A DNA stretch of 64,000 bases from JBBQUN01 sp963698395. GTDB taxonomy: Bacteria > Actinomycetota > Acidimicrobiia > Acidimicrobiales > SZUA-35. The stretch lies in the NCBI GenBank assembly GCA_963698395.1, contig CAVOQQ010000006.1, positions 372,001 to 436,000 on the forward strand, given 5' to 3'. The notes beneath the pieces are model-generated. The model was not told the origin of the DNA. It worked only from the letters and a program-made list of their open reading frames with translations, and did no database searches. Position numbers and translations under genes: made by a program. Shown here piece by piece: positions 33,365-41,805 of this stretch (position 1 is its first letter; each line of letters begins with the position of its first letter).

Positions 33365-34600
33365 TCAGTCGACGCCGACGACGAAGCTCACGCTGGTGGT
33401 GCCGGAACCGCCGATGTTGAGGGTCTGGACGTTCTTCGCGCCCTCGACCTGGTAGTCGCCGGCGGAGTTGGTGACCTGCTTGTGGGCGTCGAGCAGCTGG
33501 CGGACACCGGTGGCGCCGACGGGGTGACCGGCGCCGATCAGGCCACCGGAGGGGTTGATCGGAATGTCGCCGTCGAGGGCGATGCGGCCCTCTTCGATCG
33601 CCTTCCAGCTCTCGCCCGGAGCGGTGATGCCGAAGTGGTCGATGGCCATGTACTCCGAGGTGGTGAAGCAGTCGTGGGTCTCGATCGCGTCGATACCCGA
33701 CACGTCGGCAACACCCGCCCGTTCCATGGCCTTGGTGATCGTGGACCGCACGTGGGGGAGGACGTACTCGGCCTCGCGGCTCTCGCGCATCTTGTCTTCG
33801 AACTTGAGGCGAGCGGTGTTGTGGCCCCAGCCCTTGATGCGAGGGATCGACGACAGCGGAATACCGCGCTGCTGGGCGTACTGCTCGGCGTAGCGCTTCG
33901 ATGCGAGGAAGACCGTGACGGCACCGTCGGTGACCTGTGAGCAGTCGGCCAGACGGATACGACCGCCGACTTCGGCGTTCATGTCGTCTCGGGCCAGCGC
34001 GTGCTCCTTGTTCATGTACCAGGTGCGGGTCTGGGCGTTGGGATTGAGCTTGGCGTTGTCGTAGTTGATCTTGGAGATCTCGGCCAGGTGTTCGTCGGCC
34101 AGGCCATAGCGGGCGTCGTACTCATCGCCGAGCTTGCCGAACAGCTTGGGGAACGGGAACTCGATGCCTTCGGCCTCTTTCTCGTACCAGGCGGCGGTGC
34201 CGAGGTAGGAGCCACCGAGGGCGGAAGCCACGCTCTTCATCTGCTCGATGCCGACGACGGCCTGGAGGTCGTAGCGGCCGGCTTCGATCTCGGCCGAGGC
34301 GGCGAGGATGGCGATGGAGCCCGAGGCGCAGGCGGCCTCGTGGCGACCGGTGGGCAACCCGCTGAAGGACGGATGCGCCTCGGTGAAGAAGGCGCCGAGG
34401 TGGCCCTGCATGCAGTAGAGCTCGGCGGCGAAGTTGCCGACGTGGGCGCTCTCGATGTCTTCGGGATCGACCCCGGTGGCTTCGAGCGCGCCCTGCACGC
34501 TCTCGTTCATGAGGGCGGAGAAGTGCTTGTTCTCCTTGGTCCAGTTGCGGCCGAAATCGGTCTGATAGCCGCCGAGGACATAAACGTCAGGTGTGGTCAT
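33365..34600 (-). CDS. Thiolase-superfamily acyltransferase (SCP-x/lipid-transfer type)
   Basis: A thiolase-fold enzyme of 411 residues, closest in wording to the SCP2/lipid-transfer thiolase group. The nucleophilic Cys is about residue 91 in HEAACASGSIAI. ETHDCFTTSEYMA carries the group-specific HDCF in place of the usual NEAF, and GGLIGAGHPVGATG supplies the catalytic His. It would cleave a 3-oxoacyl-CoA. It starts 16 nt after the 3-hydroxyacyl-CoA dehydrogenase stop, with AAAGGA about 9 nt before the ATG, so the two form a beta-oxidation operon. Confidence 0.9.
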   Translation of the reverse strand: MTTPDVYVLGGYQTDFGRNWTKENKHFSALMNESVQGALEATGVDPEDIESAHVGNFAAELYCMQGHLGAFFTEAHPSFSGLPTGRHEAACASGSIAILAASAEIEAGRYDLQAVVGIEQMKSVASALGGSYLGTAAWYEKEAEGIEFPFPKLFGKLGDEYDARYGLADEHLAEISKINYDNAKLNPNAQTRTWYMNKEHALARDDMNAEVGGRIRLADCSQVTDGAVTVFLASKRYAEQYAQQRGIPLSSIPRIKGWGHNTARLKFEDKMRESREAEYVLPHVRSTITKAMERAGVADVSGIDAIETHDCFTTSEYMAIDHFGITAPGESWKAIEEGRIALDGDIPINPSGGLIGAGHPVGATGVRQLLDAHKQVTNSAGDYQVEGAKNVQTLNIGGSGTTSVSFVVGVD

Positions 34601-34616
34601 GGTGAGATCCTTTTGC

Positions 34617-35945
34617 TCAAGCAGCGACGAAGAAGCGGCCGCGGTTGGTCTGCGGGTGATGGAAGAACGTGGTGCCGGGAGCGGCGTCGGCGATGGCTCG
34701 TGGGACGACGACTCCCGCTTCGGACAACATCTTGACCGTGTTGTCTGTTCCCAGGAAGTCGACGAGGACCGACGGTGGTGCCCAGTTGAAGCCCATCCCC
34801 ATGATGCGATCGATGTCGGTGATGGTCTCGCACACCTCGCCGACGCGCTCGAACGAGTAGCTGATGTAGCCGGCCATGATCTTGCGGGCGAGCTTGGCCT
34901 CGTCGCCCTTTGCGTCCATCAGCGCCTGGAGCCCCTCGACGTAGCGGGCCTGGCGATACAGGTCGGCGATCTCGGCGACGTAGGACAGGTCGGGCATCGT
35001 GATCGAGTCCTGCGCCACGTAGGTGCCGCTCGCGGGATCGAGGACGAGCCCTTCCTTGCGTTTGAAGAAGCCGCCGCCGGACTTGTTGCCGAGCACGCCT
35101 TGTTCCATGAGCTTGGCCATGTAGTCGGGGAGCTTGTTGCTCTCGTGGGCCTCGTCGTTGGTGTTGGCGTAGACGTTGTCGACGATGGCGCGGTGGACGT
35201 CCCAGCCGACGAGGTCGATGGTGGCCAACGGCGTGAGCGCCCGGCCGGTGTAGGGGCCGACGATGGCGTCGACGATGAGCGGGCTCATGCCCTCGGCCAG
35301 CTGGGCGCATTCGTTGAGCACCTTGAAGCCGACGCGGTTGCCGGCGAACGCCGGGGTGTCGCTGGTGCGAACCATCTCACGGCCGAGCTTGATTCGGCAG
35401 TAGGCCTCGAGGAAATCGAGCACCTCGGGGTCGGTCTCGGCGTTGGCGATCAGCTCCGTGCCGGTGATGACGTTCGGTGGGTTGAAGAAGTGCAGGCCAC
35501 AGAAGTTCTTGCGGAAGCTGTCGGAGCGACCGGCGGCGAGGGTGTTGATCGACAGGCCGGAGCTGACGGTGGCGATCATCGAGTCGGGGCGGCGATGGGC
35601 CTCGATGCGGTCGAAGATCTCCTGCTTGATGCTCATCTCTTCGGCAACCGCTTCGAAGATGAGGTCGGCGGTCGCAAGGGCGGCTTCGAGGTCGTCGTCG
35701 TAGGAACCGACGTCGGCCCGCAGGGCGACCGTGTTGGATCGCACCTGATTGATGGCGGCGTCGAGGCCCTCCTGTGCCTTCTCCTTGGTTCGGGCCAAGA
35801 AGGTGACCCGAGGCACGGCCTGGGTGAAGAGCGCAGCGCTCCCGAATCCCATGGTGCCATTCGCTCCCAGGACCACCACGTGGTCGAGGGTGCGAAGCCC
35901 CAGGGCCTCGCGGCCCGGTGCTGGACGGACGGGGGTTGACGTCAT
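34617..35945 (-). CDS. 3-hydroxyacyl-CoA dehydrogenase
   Basis: Oxidises 3-hydroxyacyl-CoA to 3-oxoacyl-CoA with NAD+. The N-terminal Rossmann fold is HVVVLGANGTMGFGSA, followed by AVAEEMSIKQEIF, and the family core is NFCGLHFFNPPNV with the catalytic His and LIANAETDPEV. The C-terminal helical domain contains PAFAGNRVGFK and GNKSGGGFFKR. Length 442 is longer than stand-alone HADs, with an extra C-terminal helical domain. ATG 35945 has GGAG 7 nt upstream; an upstream GTG (35951) has poor spacing. First gene of the operon with the thiolase. Confidence 0.9.
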   Translation of the reverse strand: MTSTPVRPAPGREALGLRTLDHVVVLGANGTMGFGSAALFTQAVPRVTFLARTKEKAQEGLDAAINQVRSNTVALRADVGSYDDDLEAALATADLIFEAVAEEMSIKQEIFDRIEAHRRPDSMIATVSSGLSINTLAAGRSDSFRKNFCGLHFFNPPNVITGTELIANAETDPEVLDFLEAYCRIKLGREMVRTSDTPAFAGNRVGFKVLNECAQLAEGMSPLIVDAIVGPYTGRALTPLATIDLVGWDVHRAIVDNVYANTNDEAHESNKLPDYMAKLMEQGVLGNKSGGGFFKRKEGLVLDPASGTYVAQDSITMPDLSYVAEIADLYRQARYVEGLQALMDAKGDEAKLARKIMAGYISYSFERVGEVCETITDIDRIMGMGFNWAPPSVLVDFLGTDNTVKMLSEAGVVVPRAIADAAPGTTFFHHPQTNRGRFFVAA

Positions 35946-36130
35946 TGGCACGCTCCATTGCGAGTCACGACCGCTGGGGGATTCCAGCGACGCTTGCGGT
36001 CGTCGCGAACCGATGCATCCGCGATGAAGGAGACGGTGACAGATCTTTCGTCATCGGTCAAAGTGAGATCGCGCCTACCCGCAAGTAGCTGCGGACGAAT
36101 TCGTTCGTTTGCCCAGTTCAGGGGACCAGG

Positions 36131-36147
36131 TCGCGTTCGGAACGCGA
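36131..36147. promoter_or_regulatory. 17-bp palindrome, possible operator
   Basis: TCGCGTTC-G-GAACGCGA has perfect 8-bp arms around one central base. It lies about 190 bp upstream of the 3-hydroxyacyl-CoA dehydrogenase start. Candidate binding site of a dimeric repressor. Confidence 0.4.
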
Positions 36148-36150
36148 AAC

Positions 36151-36180
36151 GGGCTGGTTTCGATGGATCGAAACCAGCCC
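36151..36180 (-). terminator. Terminator hairpin after the GGDEF-EAL-acetyltransferase gene
   Basis: A 13-bp perfect stem (GGGCTGGTTTCGA with its complement) closes a 4-nt loop and is followed by GTTT on the minus strand. Confidence 0.7.
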
Positions 36181-36202
36181 GCCTCACGCCCTCGCTATTT
36201 GT

Positions 36203-36246
36203 ATCAATTGCATGTCAACTCATTGGCCGTCAATCAATTGCATGTC
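36203..36246. repeat. 14-bp direct repeat with 30-bp period in an AT-rich patch
   Basis: ATCAATTGCATGTC occurs at 36203-36216 and again at 36233-36246, about three helical turns apart. The base composition is far below the surrounding GC content. On the minus strand a TTGACA overlaps one copy. Possible activator or repressor sites. Confidence 0.75.
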
Positions 36247-36295
36247 CAAGGGTCGCGGTCACCGCCGGCGGCGGTCCGAGCGACTGGCCGGGGAC

Positions 36296-39200
36296 CTACG
36301 CCCCCACCGCTTCGAGCTCGGAGGCCCGACGTTTCGGCACGCTCGTGAAGCGACTCCCCGAGGTGGCGACGATGCGAGCCCGGTTCTCCGCCACATTCGT
36401 CATCAACAACTTCTCGGCCGCAACACCGTTCATCCAGTCCAAGGTCTTGAACCGGGGATCGGCCAGGGCTCGGTTGAGCGCAGCCGACTCGACCAAGCGA
36501 CCCGGTGAGTAGTGCTGGAAGTCGGTGTTCATGCGTCCGTCGTAGACCCGGTAGACGTCGCCATCGAGCAGAGCGACCACGTAGGCCGCCAGCTCGCCAT
36601 CGAGTCGCAGCGTCGCGATCTCGACCTCCCACTGACCATCGATGCCTCCCTCGACGACACGACGCCAGAAGTCACGCTCGCTCGGTCGATCCAGATCGCT
36701 TTGGCGACGGGCGGCACGGTCTCGGGAGATGTGGACCGCTTCGACCTCGTCGATCAGTTCGGCGGTGATGGCGCGGCCCCGGTCGAAACCGATCGTCATC
36801 TCGAGCTCGTCGCCGTGGATCTTGTTGGTCGATCGGCGCAACTGCTTGCGCATGCTCTTCGACAAGATGTTGTCGGCGCGGTGTTCGGCGGCAAAGGCGA
36901 CACGAGGAATCCGAAGTTCGGGCAAGACCTGAGCCTGCTCGAGCAGATCGGACAGCTTGAGCATGACCGGATCGAGGTCGTTGACCTGCTCGAGATCGAG
37001 CGACCAGGTGCCCTCGAGGTCGCCGAGGAGGTCGGCGACACCGTGCGCCAGCGCATCGGCCGCTTCGGGCCCGAGCGCCGGGAGTACCGAACAGATCGAA
37101 CTGCCGTGGCCCATCGCAACGATGGCCGTGCCTTCGGCACGCTCCCTCATGGCGAGCAGCGCACAAGCGACCATCTGGCCCGATTCGGCCGACCTGACCG
37201 CAACGGCGATCGGCTTCCACCCGTCGAACGACTCCGCCCAGTTCAGCAACCATGGAAGGCGGGCCATCAACGGAGCGCCGAACTCTTCGTGCAAGGTGTT
37301 GATCTGATCGGCGATCGGGGTGATCTCGGCCAGGCCGCGATGCACCTCGATGTCGAAGATCCGGTCCTGGACCTTGTCCGAGGAGCGGCGCCACGCATCG
37401 AGCGGCTCGACCGCTTCGTCGGCGTGTTCCTTCAGCAGCGACGTGATCGCCGGCGACGCCATCGGCCGGCAGTAGTAGAAGCCCTGGCCTCGGTCGCAGC
37501 CCAATCGTCGCAGGACGTTGGCCTGCTCGGAGTGTTCGATGCCCTCGGCGACGGTGTAGGCACCGAGTGCCTTGGAGAGGTTGACGATGGCCTCGACGAG
37601 TGCGGTCGACGTGGGGCTCCGGTAGAGCTCGTTGATGAAGCTGCGGTCGATCTTGATCGAGTCGACCGGGAAGCTCCGCAGGTAGCTGAACGAGGAGTAG
37701 CCGGTGCCGAAGTCGTCGATGGCGAGTTTCACGCCGACGGTCTTCAACTGCTCGAGGATGCCGGTGGTGCGATCGGCATCGATGGCGAGCATCGACTCGG
37801 TGATCTCCAGCACGAGGTACTCGGCCGGAAGGCCCGATTCCCGCAGGGCCGAAGTGAGGGTGTTGAACAGCTCCGATTCGTAGAGCTGGCGCATCGACAG
37901 GTTGACGGTGATGCTCATCTCTTCGCAGCCGTCGATCTTGCGCCACTTGGCTGCCTGCTTGCAGGCCTCTCGCAGCACCCAGTCGCCGATCGGAATGATG
38001 AGCCCGCTCTCCTCCGCCAGAGGAATGAAGCGGTCTGGCATGACCATCCCCCGTTCGGGGTGCTTCCAGCGAATGAGCGCCTCGGCCATCGTGACTCGGC
38101 CGGTCTTCAGGTCGAAGATCGGCTGGAAGAAGAGCACGAACTGTTGCTCGTCCACGGCCTTCTGGAGGTCGGCCTTCAGATCGAGGCGCTCGATGGCCTC
38201 TTCCTGCATCTTGCTCTCGAAGAACTCGAAACGTCCCTTGCCCTGCGACTTCGACAGGTACATGGCGACATCGGCGTTGCGGAGCAGGTCCTGCACGTCC
38301 ATGTCGTCGGCGAGGTCCATCGCAATGCCGATGGAGGCGGACGCCCTGACGGTGCGCATCTCGAGGTGGACGGGTTCGGCAAGCGATTCGAGGGCGCGAT
38401 GGGCGACGGCGATGACGTCGTTGCGATCGACGGCCGATTCGAGCAGAACGGCGAACTCGTCGCCTCCGAGGCGGGCGACCGTGTCGCCGGCTCGGACGCA
38501 GCGTTGCAGGCGTCGACCGACTTCGACCAGCAACTGGTCGCCGGCTTCGTGGCCGAGGCTGTCGTTGATGGTCTTGAAGTCGTCCAGGTCGATGAAGAGC
38601 ACCGAGATCTGGTTGACGCGATCCGCGTCGTGCAGCGCAGCGTCGGTCCGCTCGGCGAAGACGGAACGATTGCAGAGCCCGGTGAGCGAATCGTGGGTTG
38701 CCTCGTAGCGCAGGTCGTCACGACCACGCTCGAGCGCCTTCATCAGGCCCCACACTCGGACCAGGATCAGCAGGAACAGTGCGGCGGAGGCGAGGATGGT
38801 GACGATACGGTCCTGCTCGTTGCCCCAGAAGAGGTCGATCACGCGCACACCCATCGTGGCAATGAGCATCAGCACGAGCTGCACACCGGTGAGTCGACCC
38901 TGCGTGGTCGCCGTGACGTCGAAGGCCTTGGCCGGAAGACCGGCATCGGGGTGGATGGCCGCAGTGGCGAGCAGCACGTAGAACCCGAGCCAGAAGGCGT
39001 CGAGGTATGAGCCGGTTTGGAAGGTGCCGTTTGCGTTGGCGATGCCGTAGCCGATGTCGGCGATGGCCAGCGAGATGAACGAGATCGCCATGAAGGCGAA
39101 CGGCGGGTGCTTGAGGTGGACGGTCACGACGAGGCGTGCGGCCACGGCGAGGAGGGCGACATCCATCACGGGGTAGGCGAGCTGGGTGATCAGTGCGGCC

Positions 39201-39658
39201 GTCGAATGGTCACCGGTGATGAAGACGTCGTCGACGTACAGGACCCAGAGTGCGCCGAACATCGAGATACCGACGACGGCGGCATCGATGAAGCTGGCGC
39301 CGTCACGCCCGGGTGAGGTGGCTCGGACGAGCTTGGTCAAACCGACGATCACCAGCGGGTACATGAACAGGTAGAAGAAGTCGGCAACCGAGGGGAACGG
39401 CGGCTCGTCGAGTGTGAGCTCGAGGAGGTAGTAGATGATGTCGGCCGTGAGGAAGGAGGCCATACCTGCCGCAAACCACATCCATGGCGCACGCGGATCG
39501 GGCCTGTTGATCCACACCCCGGCGAGAATCACCAGGAGGGAGAGCAAGCCGGTGCCGTTGTAGAGCAGCAGCTTGGATTCCGACGAATGGGGAGCCACGA
39601 AGTAGACGGTGGTGAGCGTCAGGGCCGTGATCAGCCAGATTTTCCAGAGATTCTTCAC
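36296..39658 (-). CDS. Membrane GGDEF-EAL protein with C-terminal acetyltransferase-like domain
   Basis: A 1120-residue multi-domain protein. The N-terminal 310 residues hold about 8-9 membrane helices (MASE-like sensor). Then come an intact GGDEF domain (about 318-475, RLGGDEFAVLLE near 399) and an intact EAL domain (about 495-745, with AEALIRWKHPERG, EITESML, IDDFGTGYSSF, SIKIDRSF, VAEGIE). The remaining 340 residues resemble the CelD/BcsL (FemAB-like) GNAT fold. Typical pieces are KSMRKQLRRSTNKIH, AVHISRDRAARRQSDL, FWRRVVEGG, GELAAYVVALLDGDVYRVYDGRM and SPGRLVESAALNRAL. Both c-di-GMP synthesis and breakdown look possible, tied to an acyl-transfer activity. Start GTG 39658 lies directly after an inverted repeat, without an RBS. 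Confidence 0.85.
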   Translation of the reverse strand: MKNLWKIWLITALTLTTVYFVAPHSSESKLLLYNGTGLLSLLVILAGVWINRPDPRAPWMWFAAGMASFLTADIIYYLLELTLDEPPFPSVADFFYLFMYPLVIVGLTKLVRATSPGRDGASFIDAAVVGISMFGALWVLYVDDVFITGDHSTAALITQLAYPVMDVALLAVAARLVVTVHLKHPPFAFMAISFISLAIADIGYGIANANGTFQTGSYLDAFWLGFYVLLATAAIHPDAGLPAKAFDVTATTQGRLTGVQLVLMLIATMGVRVIDLFWGNEQDRIVTILASAALFLLILVRVWGLMKALERGRDDLRYEATHDSLTGLCNRSVFAERTDAALHDADRVNQISVLFIDLDDFKTINDSLGHEAGDQLLVEVGRRLQRCVRAGDTVARLGGDEFAVLLESAVDRNDVIAVAHRALESLAEPVHLEMRTVRASASIGIAMDLADDMDVQDLLRNADVAMYLSKSQGKGRFEFFESKMQEEAIERLDLKADLQKAVDEQQFVLFFQPIFDLKTGRVTMAEALIRWKHPERGMVMPDRFIPLAEESGLIIPIGDWVLREACKQAAKWRKIDGCEEMSITVNLSMRQLYESELFNTLTSALRESGLPAEYLVLEITESMLAIDADRTTGILEQLKTVGVKLAIDDFGTGYSSFSYLRSFPVDSIKIDRSFINELYRSPTSTALVEAIVNLSKALGAYTVAEGIEHSEQANVLRRLGCDRGQGFYYCRPMASPAITSLLKEHADEAVEPLDAWRRSSDKVQDRIFDIEVHRGLAEITPIADQINTLHEEFGAPLMARLPWLLNWAESFDGWKPIAVAVRSAESGQMVACALLAMRERAEGTAIVAMGHGSSICSVLPALGPEAADALAHGVADLLGDLEGTWSLDLEQVNDLDPVMLKLSDLLEQAQVLPELRIPRVAFAAEHRADNILSKSMRKQLRRSTNKIHGDELEMTIGFDRGRAITAELIDEVEAVHISRDRAARRQSDLDRPSERDFWRRVVEGGIDGQWEVEIATLRLDGELAAYVVALLDGDVYRVYDGRMNTDFQHYSPGRLVESAALNRALADPRFKTLDWMNGVAAEKLLMTNVAENRARIVATSGSRFTSVPKRRASELEAVGA

Positions 39659-39659
39659 G

Positions 39660-39676
39660 GAGTCCGTATCGGACTC
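39660..39676. promoter_or_regulatory. Inverted repeat at the start of the GGDEF-EAL gene
   Basis: GAGTCCG-TAT-CGGACTC, 7-bp perfect arms, 1 nt upstream of the GTG start at 39658. It could be an operator or an mRNA hairpin blocking translation. On the minus strand part of it resembles a tRNA T-arm, but no tRNA can be completed. Confidence 0.45.
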
Positions 39677-39753
39677 GAACCGGCGACCCTGAGCACCTTG
39701 GGTAGGTCAGCGGGAAGAAGAGTCATTCGGCCCAGAGCGGCCGTGGCGCTCCC

Positions 39754-40638
39754 CTACTGGCCGTAGGCAACGAGGCTGAGCGCACCGGCCGCGAGGCCGA
39801 GACCGAGCAGCTGCAGCTTGGTGATCTGTTCCTTCAGGATCAACCAGGCGAGCAACACGGTGCTCACGGGATACAGCGACGTGAGCGCCGCCACCCACGA
39901 GAGCTGGCCGCGCTGTACCGCCGTGAGATAGAGGGCATTGGCTGCGCAGTCGAGCACACCGGCGATGATCACGGGTTTCCATGCGCTCCGCTCGACCGGT
40001 TCCCAGGTCTGGGTGGCGGTGAGCATGAGACACAGCACTGCGATCGAGGCGCCCCGCGCTCCGAGCAGCGGAAAGAGGCCGCCGTCTTCCGACGTGCGCG
40101 ACAGGGCGACGAAGAAGGCGCCGAACCCGAGACCCGCCGTGACGGACAGCGCACGGGTCTTGCCTGCCTCGTTGGCCAGCCGCACTCGTTCCCGCGGTGT
40201 GGCCAGTCGGCCGATGCCGCCGCCACCGGCCGCGCCGGCGGAGACGAGCATGACGGCCGGTACCGACAACAGGATTCCCGACATCGTGATCGGTCCCGGA
40301 CGTTCGCCGAGCAGCAGGCTGGCGGCCAACGGCACGAGCGACCCCACCAGAGCGGTGAGGGCGGCCGCAGTGGACATGGGTCCGATCGCCAGCGCCTGGT
40401 AGAAGGTGGTGAGGCCGATGGCGATGCCGATGCCACCGAGTCCCGCCCAGACGAGATCGCTGAGCAGTCGTTGATCCTCCGGGAAGATCGCGAGCACGCC
40501 GAAGAGAGCGAGCAGACTGACCACCTGCATGGCGACGGTGACGACGGTGGCGTTCGTCTTCTTGCTTGCGACAGCGCCCGAAAAGTCGGCTGCGCCGTAG
40601 GAGAGGCCGGCAAGGGCACCGAAGACGACAGCGAGCAT
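39754..40638 (-). CDS. EamA-family (DMT superfamily) transporter
   Basis: A 294-residue membrane protein with ten predicted helices in two EamA repeats (about 1-125 and 160-294). Typical parts are ALAGLSYGAADFSGAVASKK at the start, ALAIGPMSTAAALTALVGSLVP, and the second repeat's TAVQRGQLSWVAALTSLYPVSTVLLAWLILKE. It probably exports or imports a small metabolite; the substrate cannot be told. No RBS or -10 box is obvious at the ATG at 40638. It is divergent from the next gene. Confidence 0.85.
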   Translation of the reverse strand: MLAVVFGALAGLSYGAADFSGAVASKKTNATVVTVAMQVVSLLALFGVLAIFPEDQRLLSDLVWAGLGGIGIAIGLTTFYQALAIGPMSTAAALTALVGSLVPLAASLLLGERPGPITMSGILLSVPAVMLVSAGAAGGGGIGRLATPRERVRLANEAGKTRALSVTAGLGFGAFFVALSRTSEDGGLFPLLGARGASIAVLCLMLTATQTWEPVERSAWKPVIIAGVLDCAANALYLTAVQRGQLSWVAALTSLYPVSTVLLAWLILKEQITKLQLLGLGLAAGALSLVAYGQ

Positions 40639-40745
40639 GGTGCCACGATCGGCACGTCGAGCGCGAGAATGAGCACTGACGGCCGTCGGTGACGGACGCT
40701 CACCATTTGGTCATTGCGGCCGATACGAACGGGGTGGATCGTCAG

Positions 40746-41690
40746 ATGCGATGGCTCCGGCGCACGATCGTGCGCTCGATCTATCAGCGAACCGTTCGCT
40801 GGTTTGCTGCGGTCTTCGTCGCGCTGTGTCTGATCGCTCTGGTGCGTGGCGGGTTGCGGGTCGAGACTGGCAGTTCGGCGGTCGATGGCACCTTCGACCT
40901 CTCGGCCAGTGGCACCCTCGGCGCCGAGGGACTGGGACCGAGTGATGTGGTCGCTGCGCTGTTCGTCGCCCAGCTCGTCGTCGGCCTCCGCCTCTTGTCG
41001 GCGATCGAGTTCAATCCGCTCAATCGCCGATATCTCGGCCGCTACACCGAGCAGTCGCTCCGCTTCCGTTCCGTTCGTCCCGACGGTGCACCGCACCCCG
41101 TCGCCGAATCGATCGAGGACTACGGTCTGCGCCCGGTCGTCGTGGTCGGCCGAGCGCCCGCCGATGGCGAGACGCTCGATCCGACGATGGTGTTCGACAT
41201 CTACCAGTCCGACAACCGAGTGGTCACCGTTGCGGTGGGTCGCGCCAGTGGGTCGGTGTCGATCATGACCGAGCTCGACGATCGCCGCATCGTCGTCACC
41301 TCCGACCTCGTGATGCTGCCCCATGAGCTGCTCGTGGCGAACGCCCAGCCCGGCGCTTCACTCCCGACGCTCCTCAAGTCCCATCGTTCGCTGCTCGACT
41401 CGCTCATCGGTCGTGCGCCTCGAGTCGGACGGCGTGCTCGTCTGGCAGCGTCGTCGCCCGAGGTCTTCGGTCGAGTGATGCGGCTGGAACAAGCATCGTT
41501 TCAATGCCTCGGGCCGGTGGTCGGCTCGTTCTGTGACCTGACTCACCGCCGATTCTCGTGGCGTCTCGCCCATCGGCTCGACCCTGCGGCCATCCTGGCC
41601 CAGTCGTTCGACGACGACGGAGCGACACTGCAGCCTCCGCTCCGCCGCCGAAGCGAACCGTCGCCCCTGGTCGTGGACGCCAACGCCTGA
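40746..41690 (+). CDS. Membrane protein of unknown function
   Basis: Not recognised. The product (314 residues from ATG 40746; GTG 40689 would add 19) begins with a basic stretch, has a membrane helix (WFAAVFVALCLIALV), a short outer loop, a second helix (VVAALFVAQLVVGLRLL) and a soluble C-terminal domain of about 220 residues. That domain includes DPTMVFDIYQSDNRVVTVAVG and an FSWRLAHRLDP segment. Divergent from the EamA transporter gene and convergent with the diiron protein gene. Confidence 0.65.
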   Translation: MRWLRRTIVRSIYQRTVRWFAAVFVALCLIALVRGGLRVETGSSAVDGTFDLSASGTLGAEGLGPSDVVAALFVAQLVVGLRLLSAIEFNPLNRRYLGRYTEQSLRFRSVRPDGAPHPVAESIEDYGLRPVVVVGRAPADGETLDPTMVFDIYQSDNRVVTVAVGRASGSVSIMTELDDRRIVVTSDLVMLPHELLVANAQPGASLPTLLKSHRSLLDSLIGRAPRVGRRARLAASSPEVFGRVMRLEQASFQCLGPVVGSFCDLTHRRFSWRLAHRLDPAAILAQSFDDDGATLQPPLRRRSEPSPLVVDANA

Positions 41691-41703
41691 CCTGCCCGAG
41701 CCC

Positions 41704-41750
41704 AACCTGCGCGCTGCGGGGGTCGTTTTCGGCCCCGCGGCGCGCAGGTT
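41704..41750. terminator. Long bidirectional terminator hairpin
   Basis: AACCTGCGCGC pairs with GCGCGCAGGTT (11 bp), a T-G wobble follows, then GCGGGG/CCCCGC closes an 11-nt loop containing TTTT. It sits between convergent genes. Confidence 0.8.
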
Positions 41751-41804
41751 GCTGGGTGGGCGAGTGCTGGGTGGGCGAGTGCTGGGTGGGCGAGTGCTGG
41801 GTGG
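41751..41804. repeat. 15-bp tandem repeat, 3.6 copies
   Basis: GCTGGGTGGGCGAGT is repeated at 41751, 41766 and 41781, with a partial fourth copy, directly after the terminator and just outside the stop codon of the diiron protein gene. Confidence 0.9.
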
Positions 41805-41805
41805 T

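Larger units (their letters stand above)
35946..36295. other. 350-bp gene-free regulatory region
   Basis: No gene is seen. It separates two minus-strand genes. It contains a 10-bp palindrome ACGAATTCGT (36095-36104), a 17-bp palindrome (36131-36147), a 13-bp hairpin (36151-36180) and an unusually AT-rich stretch with a 14-bp direct repeat (36203-36246). It probably holds the terminator of the GGDEF-EAL gene and the promoter of the beta-oxidation operon. Confidence 0.6.

Noticed and set aside
33194..33940. Open frame with a 21-residue repeat over the 63-bp tandem repeat
   Set aside because: It runs antisense through the thiolase gene, lacks an RBS or -10 box at its start, and is open only because the repeat length is a multiple of three in GC-rich DNA.
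39659..39735. Possible tRNA gene on the minus strand (GGTTCGAGTCC T-loop text)
   Set aside because: No matching 5' acceptor strand or cloverleaf can be formed; only the T-arm resembles a tRNA.
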